Positions 26,659 to 35,162 of a stretch of 35,162 bases of DNA are shown in pieces. The stretch lies in contig MFEQ01000001.1 in the NCBI GenBank assembly GCA_001777665.1, positions 1-35,162 of the forward strand. Reading direction: 5' to 3'. The DNA is from Candidatus Doudnabacteria bacterium RIFCSPHIGHO2_02_FULL_42_25 (GTDB taxonomy: Bacteria > Patescibacteriota > Doudnabacteria > UBA920 > O2-02-FULL-48-8). Numbering within the stretch: position 1 is the first letter of the stretch; each line of letters opens with the position of its first letter. Below the pieces are notes generated by a model. The model was not told where the DNA came from. It was given only the letters and a program-made list of their open reading frames with translations, and made no database searches. The position numbers and the translations under genes are program-made.

Positions 26659-27018
26659 ATGGAAACATTCGTGCGCTGGGGTCTAGTCACCATCGGCTTG
26701 GTAGTCAACGGTATTCTGTCGTCCGCTCACGAAAACAGAAAAAAGCTCGACCAGAATAAGGCACGAAAGCTGTTTGCCCTGTTCTGCCTCGAGGCTCACG
26801 CGACCTTCATTCTGATCTGGCACACGATTTTCGTCTATCACTGGCGCTGGAGCAGTACCATCGGCTGGTCGCTGTTCATCCTGCTAACATTCGTCGGGGT
26901 GATCAATTGCGCACGGGTCATAATCCGCGGCGAAAAAAATAGTAGCGAGACGAAGTCTCGACAAGTTGTCATCGCGACAGAGGAAGAAGCGAAGGCTTCA
27001 AGCCAGAAATCAATTTAG
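26659..27018 (+). CDS. Hypothetical membrane protein
   Basis: METFVRWGLVTIGLVVNGILSSAHENRKK...; SD AGGAGGAAACCAATG. Confidence 0.7.
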   Translation: METFVRWGLVTIGLVVNGILSSAHENRKKLDQNKARKLFALFCLEAHATFILIWHTIFVYHWRWSSTIGWSLFILLTFVGVINCARVIIRGEKNSSETKSRQVVIATEEEAKASSQKSI

Positions 27019-27058
27019 TTAGCGGGAGTCGCAGACGCCCGTTTTTTTTATACATGAA

Positions 27059-27091
27059 ATAAAAAAAGAGCAGATTTGTGGGTCTGCTCCA
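27059..27091 (-). terminator. Terminator downstream of the KDPG aldolase gene
   Basis: Minus: GGAGCAGACCCACAAATCTGCTCTTTTTTT. Confidence 0.75.
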
Positions 27092-27114
27092 AAAGATCAC
27101 TGACGAGTTGCTGG

Positions 27115-27762
27115 TTAGGCGGCGTGAGGCAACGAGATATTCACCGCGGCTTCGTGGATGATCTGATCCGCTGATTCGATCCCGTTCTCGAGGAACTCAG
27201 TGGCACCGAAAGCAACCGCAGCTGCTCCCCGTTTCAACAGCTGACCGGCATTGTGACGAGTCACCCCACCTGCAACGACGAACTGCACGTGTGACAGAGG
27301 TCCGTGGACGAATTCTTCCAGCTCCGCACCGTTGTCAAACCCTCCAGGGTAGAGCTTGATGAACGTCGCACCCGTGTGCCACGCTTCCCGGATCTCTGTC
27401 GGCGTTTTGCATCCTGGGATCACAATGATCTCACGCTTGAGCGCGGCTTCAATGACTTTGTGGTTGTTCCAGTAGGTCACAACGTACGAAGCGCCGGCGT
27501 GGACAGCTTCGTAGACCTGCTCGGGTGTCTCCACAGTCCCCGCACCAATCAATAAATCTTGGTATCGGTCCCAGTATCGGATCGCGCCCATGGCGTGGGG
27601 TGAATCCATGGTAAATTCCCGAATCGTGAACCCTGCCGACGAGAGCTTCTCACCCAGTTCCAAGATGGTCTTCGCGGCGATCTTGCGATGGACGATGAGC
27701 GCTTTCTGCTCGCGGATGCGCGCAGCAGCGGTTGAGTTTCGCAACTTTTCGACGGTAGTCAT
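27115..27762 (-). CDS. KDPG/KHG aldolase family protein
   Basis: LIGAGTVETPEQVYEAVHAGASYVVTYW, VIPGCKTPTEIREAWHTGATFIKLYPG, VVAGGVTRHN; start at MTTVEK with upstream GGAG. Confidence 0.9.
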   Translation of the reverse strand: MTTVEKLRNSTAAARIREQKALIVHRKIAAKTILELGEKLSSAGFTIREFTMDSPHAMGAIRYWDRYQDLLIGAGTVETPEQVYEAVHAGASYVVTYWNNHKVIEAALKREIIVIPGCKTPTEIREAWHTGATFIKLYPGGFDNGAELEEFVHGPLSHVQFVVAGGVTRHNAGQLLKRGAAAVAFGATEFLENGIESADQIIHEAAVNISLPHAA

Positions 27763-27887
27763 AGCCTCAACTCCTATATTAAGTCGTGGGCTTTCCTCTT
27801 TCGATTTCAAGTAATCATAGTACAAAAAAGCTCGGCCGGTCAAAGTAAAAAATCGCCATTGTGGCGACTTTGTGATAAATTTACTAT

Positions 27888-28424
27888 ATGACGTGGAGAA
27901 CACATTTAGCGATAGGAGCCAATGCTGTTTGGCTTACATCATTTACGAAAAACCCAGACCAATCCCTTTTGGTATTTCTACCCGTCGCGATGCTAGCCAG
28001 TCTCCTGCCCGATATTGATGCTGCTGGAGATGGCGCAAAAATCCACTACGTGGGTGGAGGGGTATTGAGTAATTTCAAAGGAATATTTACTGGGAGGTAT
28101 TTTCACCATCGTGGAATCATGCATTCCGTCTTTGTATCACTAATATTTTTCCTGATCGTCTATCTGATCAACTTTTTTTATTTAAATAATATTTATCCAC
28201 TATTACCTTATGTATTTTTCCTAAGCTATATCAGCCATCCGCTGATCGATGGATTCAACACCTCTGTTGGTTATCTCTATCCGTTCAACAGAAAGAAAAT
28301 CGCATTATTTCCCAAACTAATGCTCTCCCCAGTCAAAGGATTTACAGACAAAATTTTATTTGTCATCGGTGCTTTCGGTATTCTGTTGTTTTTCCTAATG
28401 TTCGCTTACTATTATCTATTATAA
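27888..28424 (+). CDS. Membrane-bound metal-dependent hydrolase (YdjM/DUF457-like)
   Basis: MTWRTHLAIGANAVW, LPDIDAAG, RGIMHSVF, YISHPLIDGFNTSV. Confidence 0.85.
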   Translation: MTWRTHLAIGANAVWLTSFTKNPDQSLLVFLPVAMLASLLPDIDAAGDGAKIHYVGGGVLSNFKGIFTGRYFHHRGIMHSVFVSLIFFLIVYLINFFYLNNIYPLLPYVFFLSYISHPLIDGFNTSVGYLYPFNRKKIALFPKLMLSPVKGFTDKILFVIGAFGILLFFLMFAYYYLL

Positions 28425-28433
28425 TCGTCTATC

Positions 28434-28455
28434 TTTTTGCACGGCCGTGCAAAAA
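28434..28455. terminator. Perfect 22-nt palindrome, bidirectional terminator-like
   Basis: TTTTTGCACGGCCGTGCAAAAA. Confidence 0.65.
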
Positions 28456-28533
28456 TTGACACTGGTGATCGAAAAAAAAATCGCCTTTTGGGCAAAAAAC
28501 AAATCATGTCAACCAAAAGTGCTCTAACATTTC

Positions 28534-28860
28534 TCACCCACCGAAACCTTTATAAAGAGAGTAGAACATTGATACTGCAAAAAGCATAGCAAGAACTATA
28601 ATAATAATTCCGATTGCTCTCATAATCTTAAGAGATTTAGGCTCAATCTCTCTCGGATGATTTGTTCTATATAACCAAGAAAAAAGGTAAACTAAAAGGA
28701 ACACAAGAATCCATATAGGATAAAAAACATCATTAAAGAAGTGGGCACTATCTCCTACCAAAATAAGCCATGAAAAGATAAAAGCACATGGCACTAATGC
28801 TATTAAAACGAAAAACAATATTGAAAATACTTTCATGTATAAATCATATACCCCAAGCAA
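28534..28860 (-). CDS. Hypothetical membrane protein
   Basis: Three predicted TM segments. Confidence 0.65.
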   Translation of the reverse strand: MLGVYDLYMKVFSILFFVLIALVPCAFIFSWLILVGDSAHFFNDVFYPIWILVFLLVYLFSWLYRTNHPREIEPKSLKIMRAIGIIIIVLAMLFAVSMFYSLYKGFGG

Positions 28861-28894
28861 TAAAATGGCAAAAAGAAAAACCGCTCACGTTTTT

Positions 28895-29686
28895 TTATGG
28901 TTGAAATATTTCTTCGGGCAAAAATTTTACTGTCTTGACTTCAGAAAATTGTTTGGCAGTCTTTGTAATTGAAGCCGTCATCAATCTAATTCTTGCCGAC
29001 CCACCCATAGTAAACCCTGGAACTTCCGTAAATTCCAAAGTCAGTACACCGGCTTTCAAATTTGCTCCCAGTAGTTTAAAGTCCTCATTTGGAAATTCAG
29101 TCATAAATCCCTCATCTCTTTCTTCACTCGATAATTCTCCTCGGATCAACAACCTGATCGCATCTTGAATCGGCGTCATGGTAGTGGGAATTTGTCGTTC
29201 TACAGGGATCACGGCTTCAGGATCTAAGCTCAGCCACTCCCCGCCCGATATTTCCCGATCCCTGTCTTCGTTGTAATAGTAAAGTTTAATTTGTAATAAT
29301 TTTGCTGGTTCCACATCTTCCAGGACTATCATTTGTCTGATCAGAACTATGTTATCTTTCTCAACACCTTCAACATGGATGGCTTGACCAACAGTAAAGG
29401 TGTACTCACTGCAAAAAATGGACTGATCATTTACAAAACAGAAGCTTTTTTCATCGAATTTGAGCTCAACATTCAATGCTGGCTGTCCTGGCTTTTCATA
29501 AATCAAATACCAGGTGTCAGGTTTCAATCCGGGATTATTTCTGACTATATGTCCGGTAAAATCGAAGTTTGTTTCTTGAGGAATTGGTGGGGGCGATTCT
29601 CTACGAATCGCGAAGCGCTCGACCGCCAACCCAATCAGAATCAATACGACTACGGCGGCTATATTTTTAAGCAGATTGAGTGTCAT
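28895..29686 (-). CDS. GerMN-domain-like lipoprotein/membrane protein
   Basis: IKLYYYNEDRD...VIPVERQIPTTMTPIQDAIRLLIRGELSSEERDEGFMTEFP...GVLTLEFTE. Confidence 0.75.
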   Translation of the reverse strand: MTLNLLKNIAAVVVLILIGLAVERFAIRRESPPPIPQETNFDFTGHIVRNNPGLKPDTWYLIYEKPGQPALNVELKFDEKSFCFVNDQSIFCSEYTFTVGQAIHVEGVEKDNIVLIRQMIVLEDVEPAKLLQIKLYYYNEDRDREISGGEWLSLDPEAVIPVERQIPTTMTPIQDAIRLLIRGELSSEERDEGFMTEFPNEDFKLLGANLKAGVLTLEFTEVPGFTMGGSARIRLMTASITKTAKQFSEVKTVKFLPEEIFQP

Positions 29687-29687
29687 A

Positions 29688-30062
29688 TTACTCTTTGTTA
29701 ATCATCATTCCTCTTAGCGTCTTCGTGCTCAAGTAGATGGCGAGGAGAAACAACGTGGCTAAAAATTGATTGACAACAAAGAAGAAGGCACGAGAATCAT
29801 TAAACGATTTAACTGCTGCGTATTCGAATACGACCAGGGCAATCGAAGCCACCAGAATATTGACCCAATTGACCCACATCTGCCTCGGATTAGTCAGGCC
29901 GGCTAAAAAATCTAAAACAAGAATCGCGAAGATGGAAATAAATACTGGCAAGGTGACGAGTGGACCGACAAAGGGCAAGCCAATCAGCATGATTGCAGCC
30001 GCAACGAAAAATAGTTGCCTCACGCGATCTCCATAATAATGTTGTGTTGGAATCTCATTCAT
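29688..30062 (-). CDS. Hypothetical membrane protein
   Basis: Multiple hydrophobic segments; overlapped by no better ORF. Confidence 0.65.
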   Translation of the reverse strand: MNEIPTQHYYGDRVRQLFFVAAAIMLIGLPFVGPLVTLPVFISIFAILVLDFLAGLTNPRQMWVNWVNILVASIALVVFEYAAVKSFNDSRAFFFVVNQFLATLFLLAIYLSTKTLRGMMINKE

Positions 30063-30113
30063 AAATTTACTAATTAAATAACACTATTTGATTTCGGCTA
30101 CGCCCTCATTATC

Positions 30114-30485
30114 TTATCGCTGAACAGAAACATTGGTGCTGCGAAATCCCAGCTCTACCTGTGGAGCAAATAACACTAGCGCATAGCCTAGATAATATGT
30201 CCACATCGTAAACAATCCAGAAACAAACTGTTGGCTAACTATTAGATCTAGGATAACCCCAACTACCACAAACACAGCGCCATAACCGAAGGCTGACATT
30301 GGTGCTGGGGCTCGAATATTTATAGCAAGCAAGTATGCAGCGATTCCACCGACAATTGCCAATGTAATTTCTGCCCAGAGGTTAATCGTGATCCCAAATC
30401 CCACGAAGATGGAAGCTGCTATAAACATGATTGCCCAAACCAGAGCACCGAAACCCACTGCCTTGAACCAATTAAATTTGTTCAT
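30114..30485 (-). CDS. Hypothetical membrane protein, four TM segments
   Basis: 123 aa ORF, hydrophobic profile. Confidence 0.7.
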   Translation of the reverse strand: MNKFNWFKAVGFGALVWAIMFIAASIFVGFGITINLWAEITLAIVGGIAAYLLAINIRAPAPMSAFGYGAVFVVVGVILDLIVSQQFVSGLFTMWTYYLGYALVLFAPQVELGFRSTNVSVQR

Positions 30486-30686
30486 ATATTTTACTCCTAC
30501 TTGTCCGCCATAGCTTTAGCGACGGCGGATTGAATTCGACCTTTAACCACTTCCTAAATGAGGGCGTAGCTATACCCTCTTTTTTTATACCATTCCTGCA
30601 TAAAATAACAATTCAACTAATGAATAAGCCAACAAACTGCCAAATTTATCAATAAAAAACCTAAATAAATGACGGCCAATTCGCCG

Positions 30687-31430
30687 TCATTTGTCAGTAC
30701 TTTGGTTCCACAAACTTTCGAAAAAAATCGACATGGTATGAGCTGTATCCGGATCCTCGATCACGATACCGGTCGGTTCTTTGCGGTTGAAAGAAATCAT
30801 CGCGACTTTGTTACCGTAAATAAAATTCGCGGTCCGGCGTAACTCGAAATTATCAGGTAAAAATCTGGTCCGTCGTAATTGATCTGAGTCCCTCGCCTGC
30901 AACTCCAAAGCGGCAGGTGTTTTTTCTACAATTAAACGAATTTTCAAAAAATGCTCATATCGACGCTGGACGAAGGAATTCATAAAATCCATGCCCAAAA
31001 TTTCGCGCCCATCACGAAAAGCGTCAACGCCTAGAATTGGATGTTTGGTCGCTATCATATCATCATAAATTTGGCGGATCTCTGATAAACCAAAAAAAGT
31101 TCTGATAATTGGTTTTTGTATTCCGCTTTTTTCTCTGATCGCTTCCAGTTCGGGAAGAATTGAACTGAGTGCAACTTCTTTTGCTTGTTCGTGAGCCAGG
31201 AGGCGGCTAGGTTCAACCGCTATCAAAATCGTTCGACCATGTTTTTCGAATTGATTCAAAAGACCTTTCTGTAGCATCTCGTCTATGTGTTCCCGAACAG
31301 TGGTGCGAGGAATGCTGACTTTGGCTGACAATTCCGTTATATTTGCCTGGCCCAATTCCAAAGCAGCCAGATAAATCTTAACTTCGTTTGGGTGGAGCCC
31401 TAATTGTTCTAAGGTTTCAGTAATCTTCAT
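30687..31430 (-). CDS. TrmB-like winged-helix transcriptional regulator
   Basis: MKITETLEQLGLHPNEVKIYLAALELGQANITELSAKVSIPRTTVREHIDEMLQKGLL. Confidence 0.88.
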   Translation of the reverse strand: MKITETLEQLGLHPNEVKIYLAALELGQANITELSAKVSIPRTTVREHIDEMLQKGLLNQFEKHGRTILIAVEPSRLLAHEQAKEVALSSILPELEAIREKSGIQKPIIRTFFGLSEIRQIYDDMIATKHPILGVDAFRDGREILGMDFMNSFVQRRYEHFLKIRLIVEKTPAALELQARDSDQLRRTRFLPDNFELRRTANFIYGNKVAMISFNRKEPTGIVIEDPDTAHTMSIFFESLWNQSTDK

Positions 31431-31686
31431 ACTTGTATCATAGCACTCGCCCACTGACGACGAAAGCGCCGTCAGGATTTGTCCAGGTTTTTATAGATTA
31501 TTTTAAATCTTGTAGGTTTTCTACTTTACTTTACATCTAGCTGTCATATACTTAATTTGAAAGGAGAGATGAATGAAGCAAAACGAAAGTTACGCACGTG
31601 ATGTTTCCAAATATTGTTAACTCCGGGCAGTTCGCCCAATATAGTAAAAATCAACAATACAAACACATGGAAACACCCAACGTTTG

Positions 31687-31722
31687 CTAAAAGCCGGAAG
31701 TTATTTAACATCCGGCTTTTAG
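31687..31722 (+). terminator. Terminator of a short transcript
   Basis: AAAAGCCGGAAGTTATTTAACATCCGGCTTTTAGG. Confidence 0.65.
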
Positions 31723-31723
31723 G

Positions 31724-32614
31724 TTATAATCTAAAACTCTCCCCAATCTTCCAAACACCTTTTTCTCTAAATGCTGGAATATTTTGTCTTCTCGCAGCGT
31801 TTAGGACAGCTGGGGTAGATTTTTTATGCTTCTTAGCATAATCAGCAAGTATGACAACATTGTCCCCTTTAAGATAAGTAATCCTTTTATGCAGTGATTC
31901 AATCAAACCCAGACCTACAATCTTTTCCATTATCTTTCCATTCTTATTTTTACTATCTCGATATTCTTTGAAGGCATCATAATATTCTTTTTTCTCTTTA
32001 TCCCTAATAATAATAATTGGGAAACCAAGTTTAAGCAGCTGCAAATTAGTAAGCACACGCCCGATGCGACCATTACCATCACAGAATGGATGTACAGTTT
32101 CAAAATCCAAATGGAACTTTGCAACCTTATCCACAAAATACGATTCCAAATTGCTTGAATACTCATTTAGTATTTCTTCAATCATTCTCTCTACATGTTC
32201 CGGAGCTGGTGCTATATGAGTACCGACTCGGACATATTCCCCTTTCTTCCTGAATCGGCCAGCAATACTATCATCAATGCCCCCAATCAACATCTGATGC
32301 AGAAGCAATATAGTTTCTTTATTTATTTCAAGAGTTTGAACTTTATTACGAATATAATCTATAACTCTGGCAAGGTTTTTTGCTTCATAAACTTCGCGCA
32401 AAGAAATATCTCGTGAGACCTCCTGCTCCAATAAAATCTTTTCAGTTTCCTTAAGAGTCAAGGTTGAATTTTCTATAGCATTAGAGTTATAGACACTCTC
32501 TGGAATTTCAGCATCATCAATCATATTTAAAAGAGATTCTTTACCTTGTCGCATAGTATCAAATTCGCTCTTAAGAGCTTGGATTCTATTTCTAATAGGT
32601 TTAGTTATAGCCAT
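31724..32614 (-). CDS. Fic family protein
   Basis: HPFCDGNGRIGRVL Fic motif; SVYNSNAIENSTLTLKET inhibitory-helix-like segment. Confidence 0.95.
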   Translation of the reverse strand: MAITKPIRNRIQALKSEFDTMRQGKESLLNMIDDAEIPESVYNSNAIENSTLTLKETEKILLEQEVSRDISLREVYEAKNLARVIDYIRNKVQTLEINKETILLLHQMLIGGIDDSIAGRFRKKGEYVRVGTHIAPAPEHVERMIEEILNEYSSNLESYFVDKVAKFHLDFETVHPFCDGNGRIGRVLTNLQLLKLGFPIIIIRDKEKKEYYDAFKEYRDSKNKNGKIMEKIVGLGLIESLHKRITYLKGDNVVILADYAKKHKKSTPAVLNAARRQNIPAFREKGVWKIGESFRL

Positions 32615-32705
32615 ATTTATAGTTAATTCCTATAACTATTATAGTCGATTAACGAATAATTGTCAAATATTAGTGAATTTAGCTTAGAAACAACAGATAT
32701 TCACT

Positions 32706-32733
32706 AAAAAATAAAAAGCCTCATGCAAGGCTT
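32706..32733 (-). terminator. Terminator downstream of 16S
   Basis: Minus: AAGCCTTGCATGAGGCTTTTTATTTTTTAG. Confidence 0.75.
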
Positions 32734-33010
32734 CTATTTCTTTGTACGTAAATTATTGGGAATAAGGCTTATATATCGTCGTTTTTGATGTATCACTCTG
32801 ACTTGCGTCAGAGCAATCGACCATCCTTCCCGCTTGCCAGAAACATCGAAATGTTGTCTGGTAGAGACGGAATTCTCCTTAGAAAGGAGGTGATCCATCG
32901 ACAGCTTCCGCTACCGATGCCTTGTTACGACTTCACCCCAGTCATGATTCTTACCTTAGTTCTCTAACGAGACTTTTGGGTACTAACCACTTCCATGGTG
33001 TGACGGGCGG

Positions 33011-33827
33011 ATTGCGATAACTGATAGTTTCGCATTCCCACGTAGTGTGCGGCGTTACCGCGCTACGCGAGTCCGAAGGTTCATTTGAGATTTTAGTAAT
33101 CGAATTCGATCTAGACCAAATTTAGAATGATGCTTTCCCATTTCTACAAGCTTAGCTATTTTGCAAAACAACTCAAAGCTTTTCTTCTTTGAATAACTCT
33201 GCAATTGATGCTTGCGAAAAAACGGGATAATTACATCTAGGATTGCTCTATGTGTGTTTACTGTATAACGGTAACATTGACTATGATTTTCTCGACTTTC
33301 TGGTTGAAAGTATACTGCTCCGCAACCTAAAGAGTTACGAACTTTATCGAGCATAGCCTTATCTTGTTCCTGAACTTTTATAAAAAAGTTCAAAGTAACA
33401 CGTCCGCCACCGCCCTTATTTAAGGGTGACTTTATTAGAACATAGAAACATCCTTCTCCATCTGTTAGACCGACGATATAATCATCAGAAACCATCGGTT
33501 TTGTCCTTCGGCTTGATTTTAAACCAAGCTTACTATGACGCAGCTGACTTCTCAAAACTTTTAAATTTTCCATAAGTTTATGAGATCTCCCTGGGTAACC
33601 ATTAATACTATTCCAAACATCATGATCGAGATTTTTTGTGATACTTCCCTATTACACACCGCACTAAAAATAGGTCGTATCTCTCTTTTTATGATCACGC
33701 TGCCCTTTGCTACTAGGATCCTTCAGTCTATCCCTCGCGGAAGTAGACCTACCCGTTCGCTACACTCGAAAATCGAGCGAGTGGACTTAAACCACTTAGC
33801 TTTAATAGCCGCCAGGCGCCTTTAATT
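33011..33827 (-). other. Intron in 16S rRNA between E. coli-equivalent A1398 and C1399
   Basis: Exons TTTTGTACACA | CCGCCCGTCACACC; intron begins AATTAAAGGCGCC and ends CGCAAT; internal GCGGTGTGTA complements the ligated exon TACACACCGC. Confidence 0.85.
33055..33573 (-). CDS. LAGLIDADG homing endonuclease encoded in the 16S intron
   Basis: 172 aa; YIVGLTDGEGCFYVLI. Confidence 0.92.
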   Translation of the reverse strand: MENLKVLRSQLRHSKLGLKSSRRTKPMVSDDYIVGLTDGEGCFYVLIKSPLNKGGGGRVTLNFFIKVQEQDKAMLDKVRNSLGCGAVYFQPESRENHSQCYRYTVNTHRAILDVIIPFFRKHQLQSYSKKKSFELFCKIAKLVEMGKHHSKFGLDRIRLLKSQMNLRTRVAR

Positions 33828-34246
33828 TGTGTACAAAACCCGAGAACGTATTCACCGTAGCGAGGCTGATCTACGGTTACTAGCGATTCCAGCTTCATGA
33901 GGGCGAGTTGCAGCCCTCAATCCGAACTGAGGGTAGTTTTTGAGAGGATTTGCTCCACCTTACGGTATTGCGTCCCTTTGTTCCTACCCATTGTAGCACG
34001 TGTGTCGCCCAGGGTGTAAAAACCACGCTGATTTGACGTCATCCCCGCCTTCCTCCAGCTTAAACGCCGGCAGTCTGTTATGAAAATCAACATAACATGG
34101 GGGTTGCGCTCGTTCTCCCACTTAAGGGAACATCTCACGACACGAGCTGACGACAACCGTGCAGCACCTGTGTATCACTCTCGAAGATCACACGTTTCCG
34201 TGCGCTTGAAGATACATGTCAAACCCTGGTAAGGTTCCTCGCTTAT

Positions 34247-34300
<54 letters not shown>

Positions 34301-34736
34301 ATGTTTTAGCCTTGCGGCCGTACTACACAGGCGGGATATTTAACGCGTTAGCTACGGCTCGCACGAGGGTCGATACTCGCGCATGCCTAATATCCATCGT
34401 TTACAGCGTGGACTACTGGGGTATCTAATCCCATTCGCTCCCCACGCTTTCGTCCTAGCAGTGTCAGGTGGCACCCAGAGACCTGCCTTCGCTTTCGGTG
34501 TTCCGAACGATATCAACGCATTTCACTACTACACCGTTCGTTCCAGTCTCCTCTTTGCCCCTCTAGTTTTGCAGTATTTTGAGCAAACTCAGAAGTTGAG
34601 CTTCTGGCTTTTACCCAAAACTTTCAAAACCACCTATCGGTACGCTTTACGCCCAATGATTCCGGATAACGCTTGAGGTCTCTGTATTACCGCTGCTGCT
34701 GGCACAGAGTTAGCAACCTCTTATCTATGGGTACCA

Positions 34737-35036
34737 TCAGTCCCGCACCTTTTTGGCATCGTTGATGCTAGATTCTAATCTTTTCTTAAGTTCATGAAAC
34801 CCTTTGCCATGATGCTTTAACTGTCGCTCTCGACGACCAGCATCTACTGGCGATAGATAAGCTTCAAAATAGATTAACCTCCAGGGACCAAATTTACTTG
34901 TCCACTGACTTAATCCATGATTATGCTGATCTACTCTTGTCGTTACTTTATCAGTAACTCCAATGTAGAACTTACGAGCAGATTTCTCGTCTAGATTTAA
35001 AAGTATATAAACGTAATACATACGCGTATTATACAT
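34737..35036 (-). CDS. GIY-YIG nuclease family protein encoded within the 16S h17/V3 hairpin
   Basis: MYYVYILLNLDEKSARKFYIGVTDKVTTRVDQHNHGLSQWTSKFGPWRLIYFEAYLSPVDAGRRERQLK; C-terminal AKKVRD* is read from the rRNA stem. Confidence 0.88.
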   Translation of the reverse strand: MYNTRMYYVYILLNLDEKSARKFYIGVTDKVTTRVDQHNHGLSQWTSKFGPWRLIYFEAYLSPVDAGRRERQLKHHGKGFHELKKRLESSINDAKKVRD

Positions 35037-35162
35037 TCAAACCCCAACCAGACCAAAAAGGTGCGGGATTTTTCCCCATCAAAAGCACTTTACAACCCGA
35101 AGGCCGTCTTCGTGCACGCGGCGTCGCTGGATCAGGCTTTCGCCCATTGTCCAAAATTCCAA

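Noticed and set aside
32950-32975. CGTTAGAGA match in 16S (TTCTCTAACGAGAC) to the CCGTTAGAGA repeat family
   Set aside because: Only 9 nt, lies in the variable part of the 3' minor domain helix, and no second arm of the repeat follows; may be chance.
33580-33825. 81-aa plus-strand ORF in the 16S intron
   Set aside because: Antisense to the structured 5' part of the intron containing the guide sequence; no protein features.
34383-34676. 97-aa ORF on the plus strand
   Set aside because: Antisense to conserved 16S (contains GGACTACTGGGGTATCTAAT); not a protein gene.

Overview
This 35.2 kb window looks like a Patescibacteria (CPR)-type genome. That is inferred from the 16S/23S character, intron-bearing rRNA genes, and a type IV pilus locus with no secretin seen. 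Both edges are rRNA genes on the minus strand: a partial 23S (1..~3655) and a partial 16S (~32883..35162). About 29 kb of protein-coding DNA separates them, so the 16S and 23S are unlinked. The 23S carries a group I intron after E. coli-equivalent U1931, encoding a LAGLIDADG protein. The guide pairing for both exons, with a U.G at the 5' splice site, can be read directly. The 16S carries two insertions. One is a LAGLIDADG intron between A1398 and C1399, with a 10-nt internal complement of the ligated exon junction. The other is a GIY-YIG ORF placed in the terminal loop of the variable h17/V3 hairpin, whose last codons and stop lie in the rRNA stem itself. Between the rRNA genes lie ligA, a LysM protein, a large type IV pilus operon (pilM/N/O, a PilP-like protein, pilB, a degenerate receiver, pilT, pilC, pilins, pilD and minor pilins), a PIN toxin-antitoxin pair, tRNA-Ala(TGC), tRNA-Ile(GAT) with flanking tRNA fragments, two sortases, a second pilin, GtrA, a response regulator, a second GIY-YIG gene flanked by perfect 11-bp inverted repeats, KDPG aldolase, a GerMN-like protein, a TrmB-like regulator and a Fic protein. 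The strongest cross-cutting signal is several families of palindromic repeats: AGTCGGA-type heptads, CCGTTAGAGA, GCCAGCTGGC and a GC-rich MITE-like unit. They have invaded rRNA expansion helices, the prepilin cleavage motif of a pilin gene, pilD and the N-terminus of ligA.
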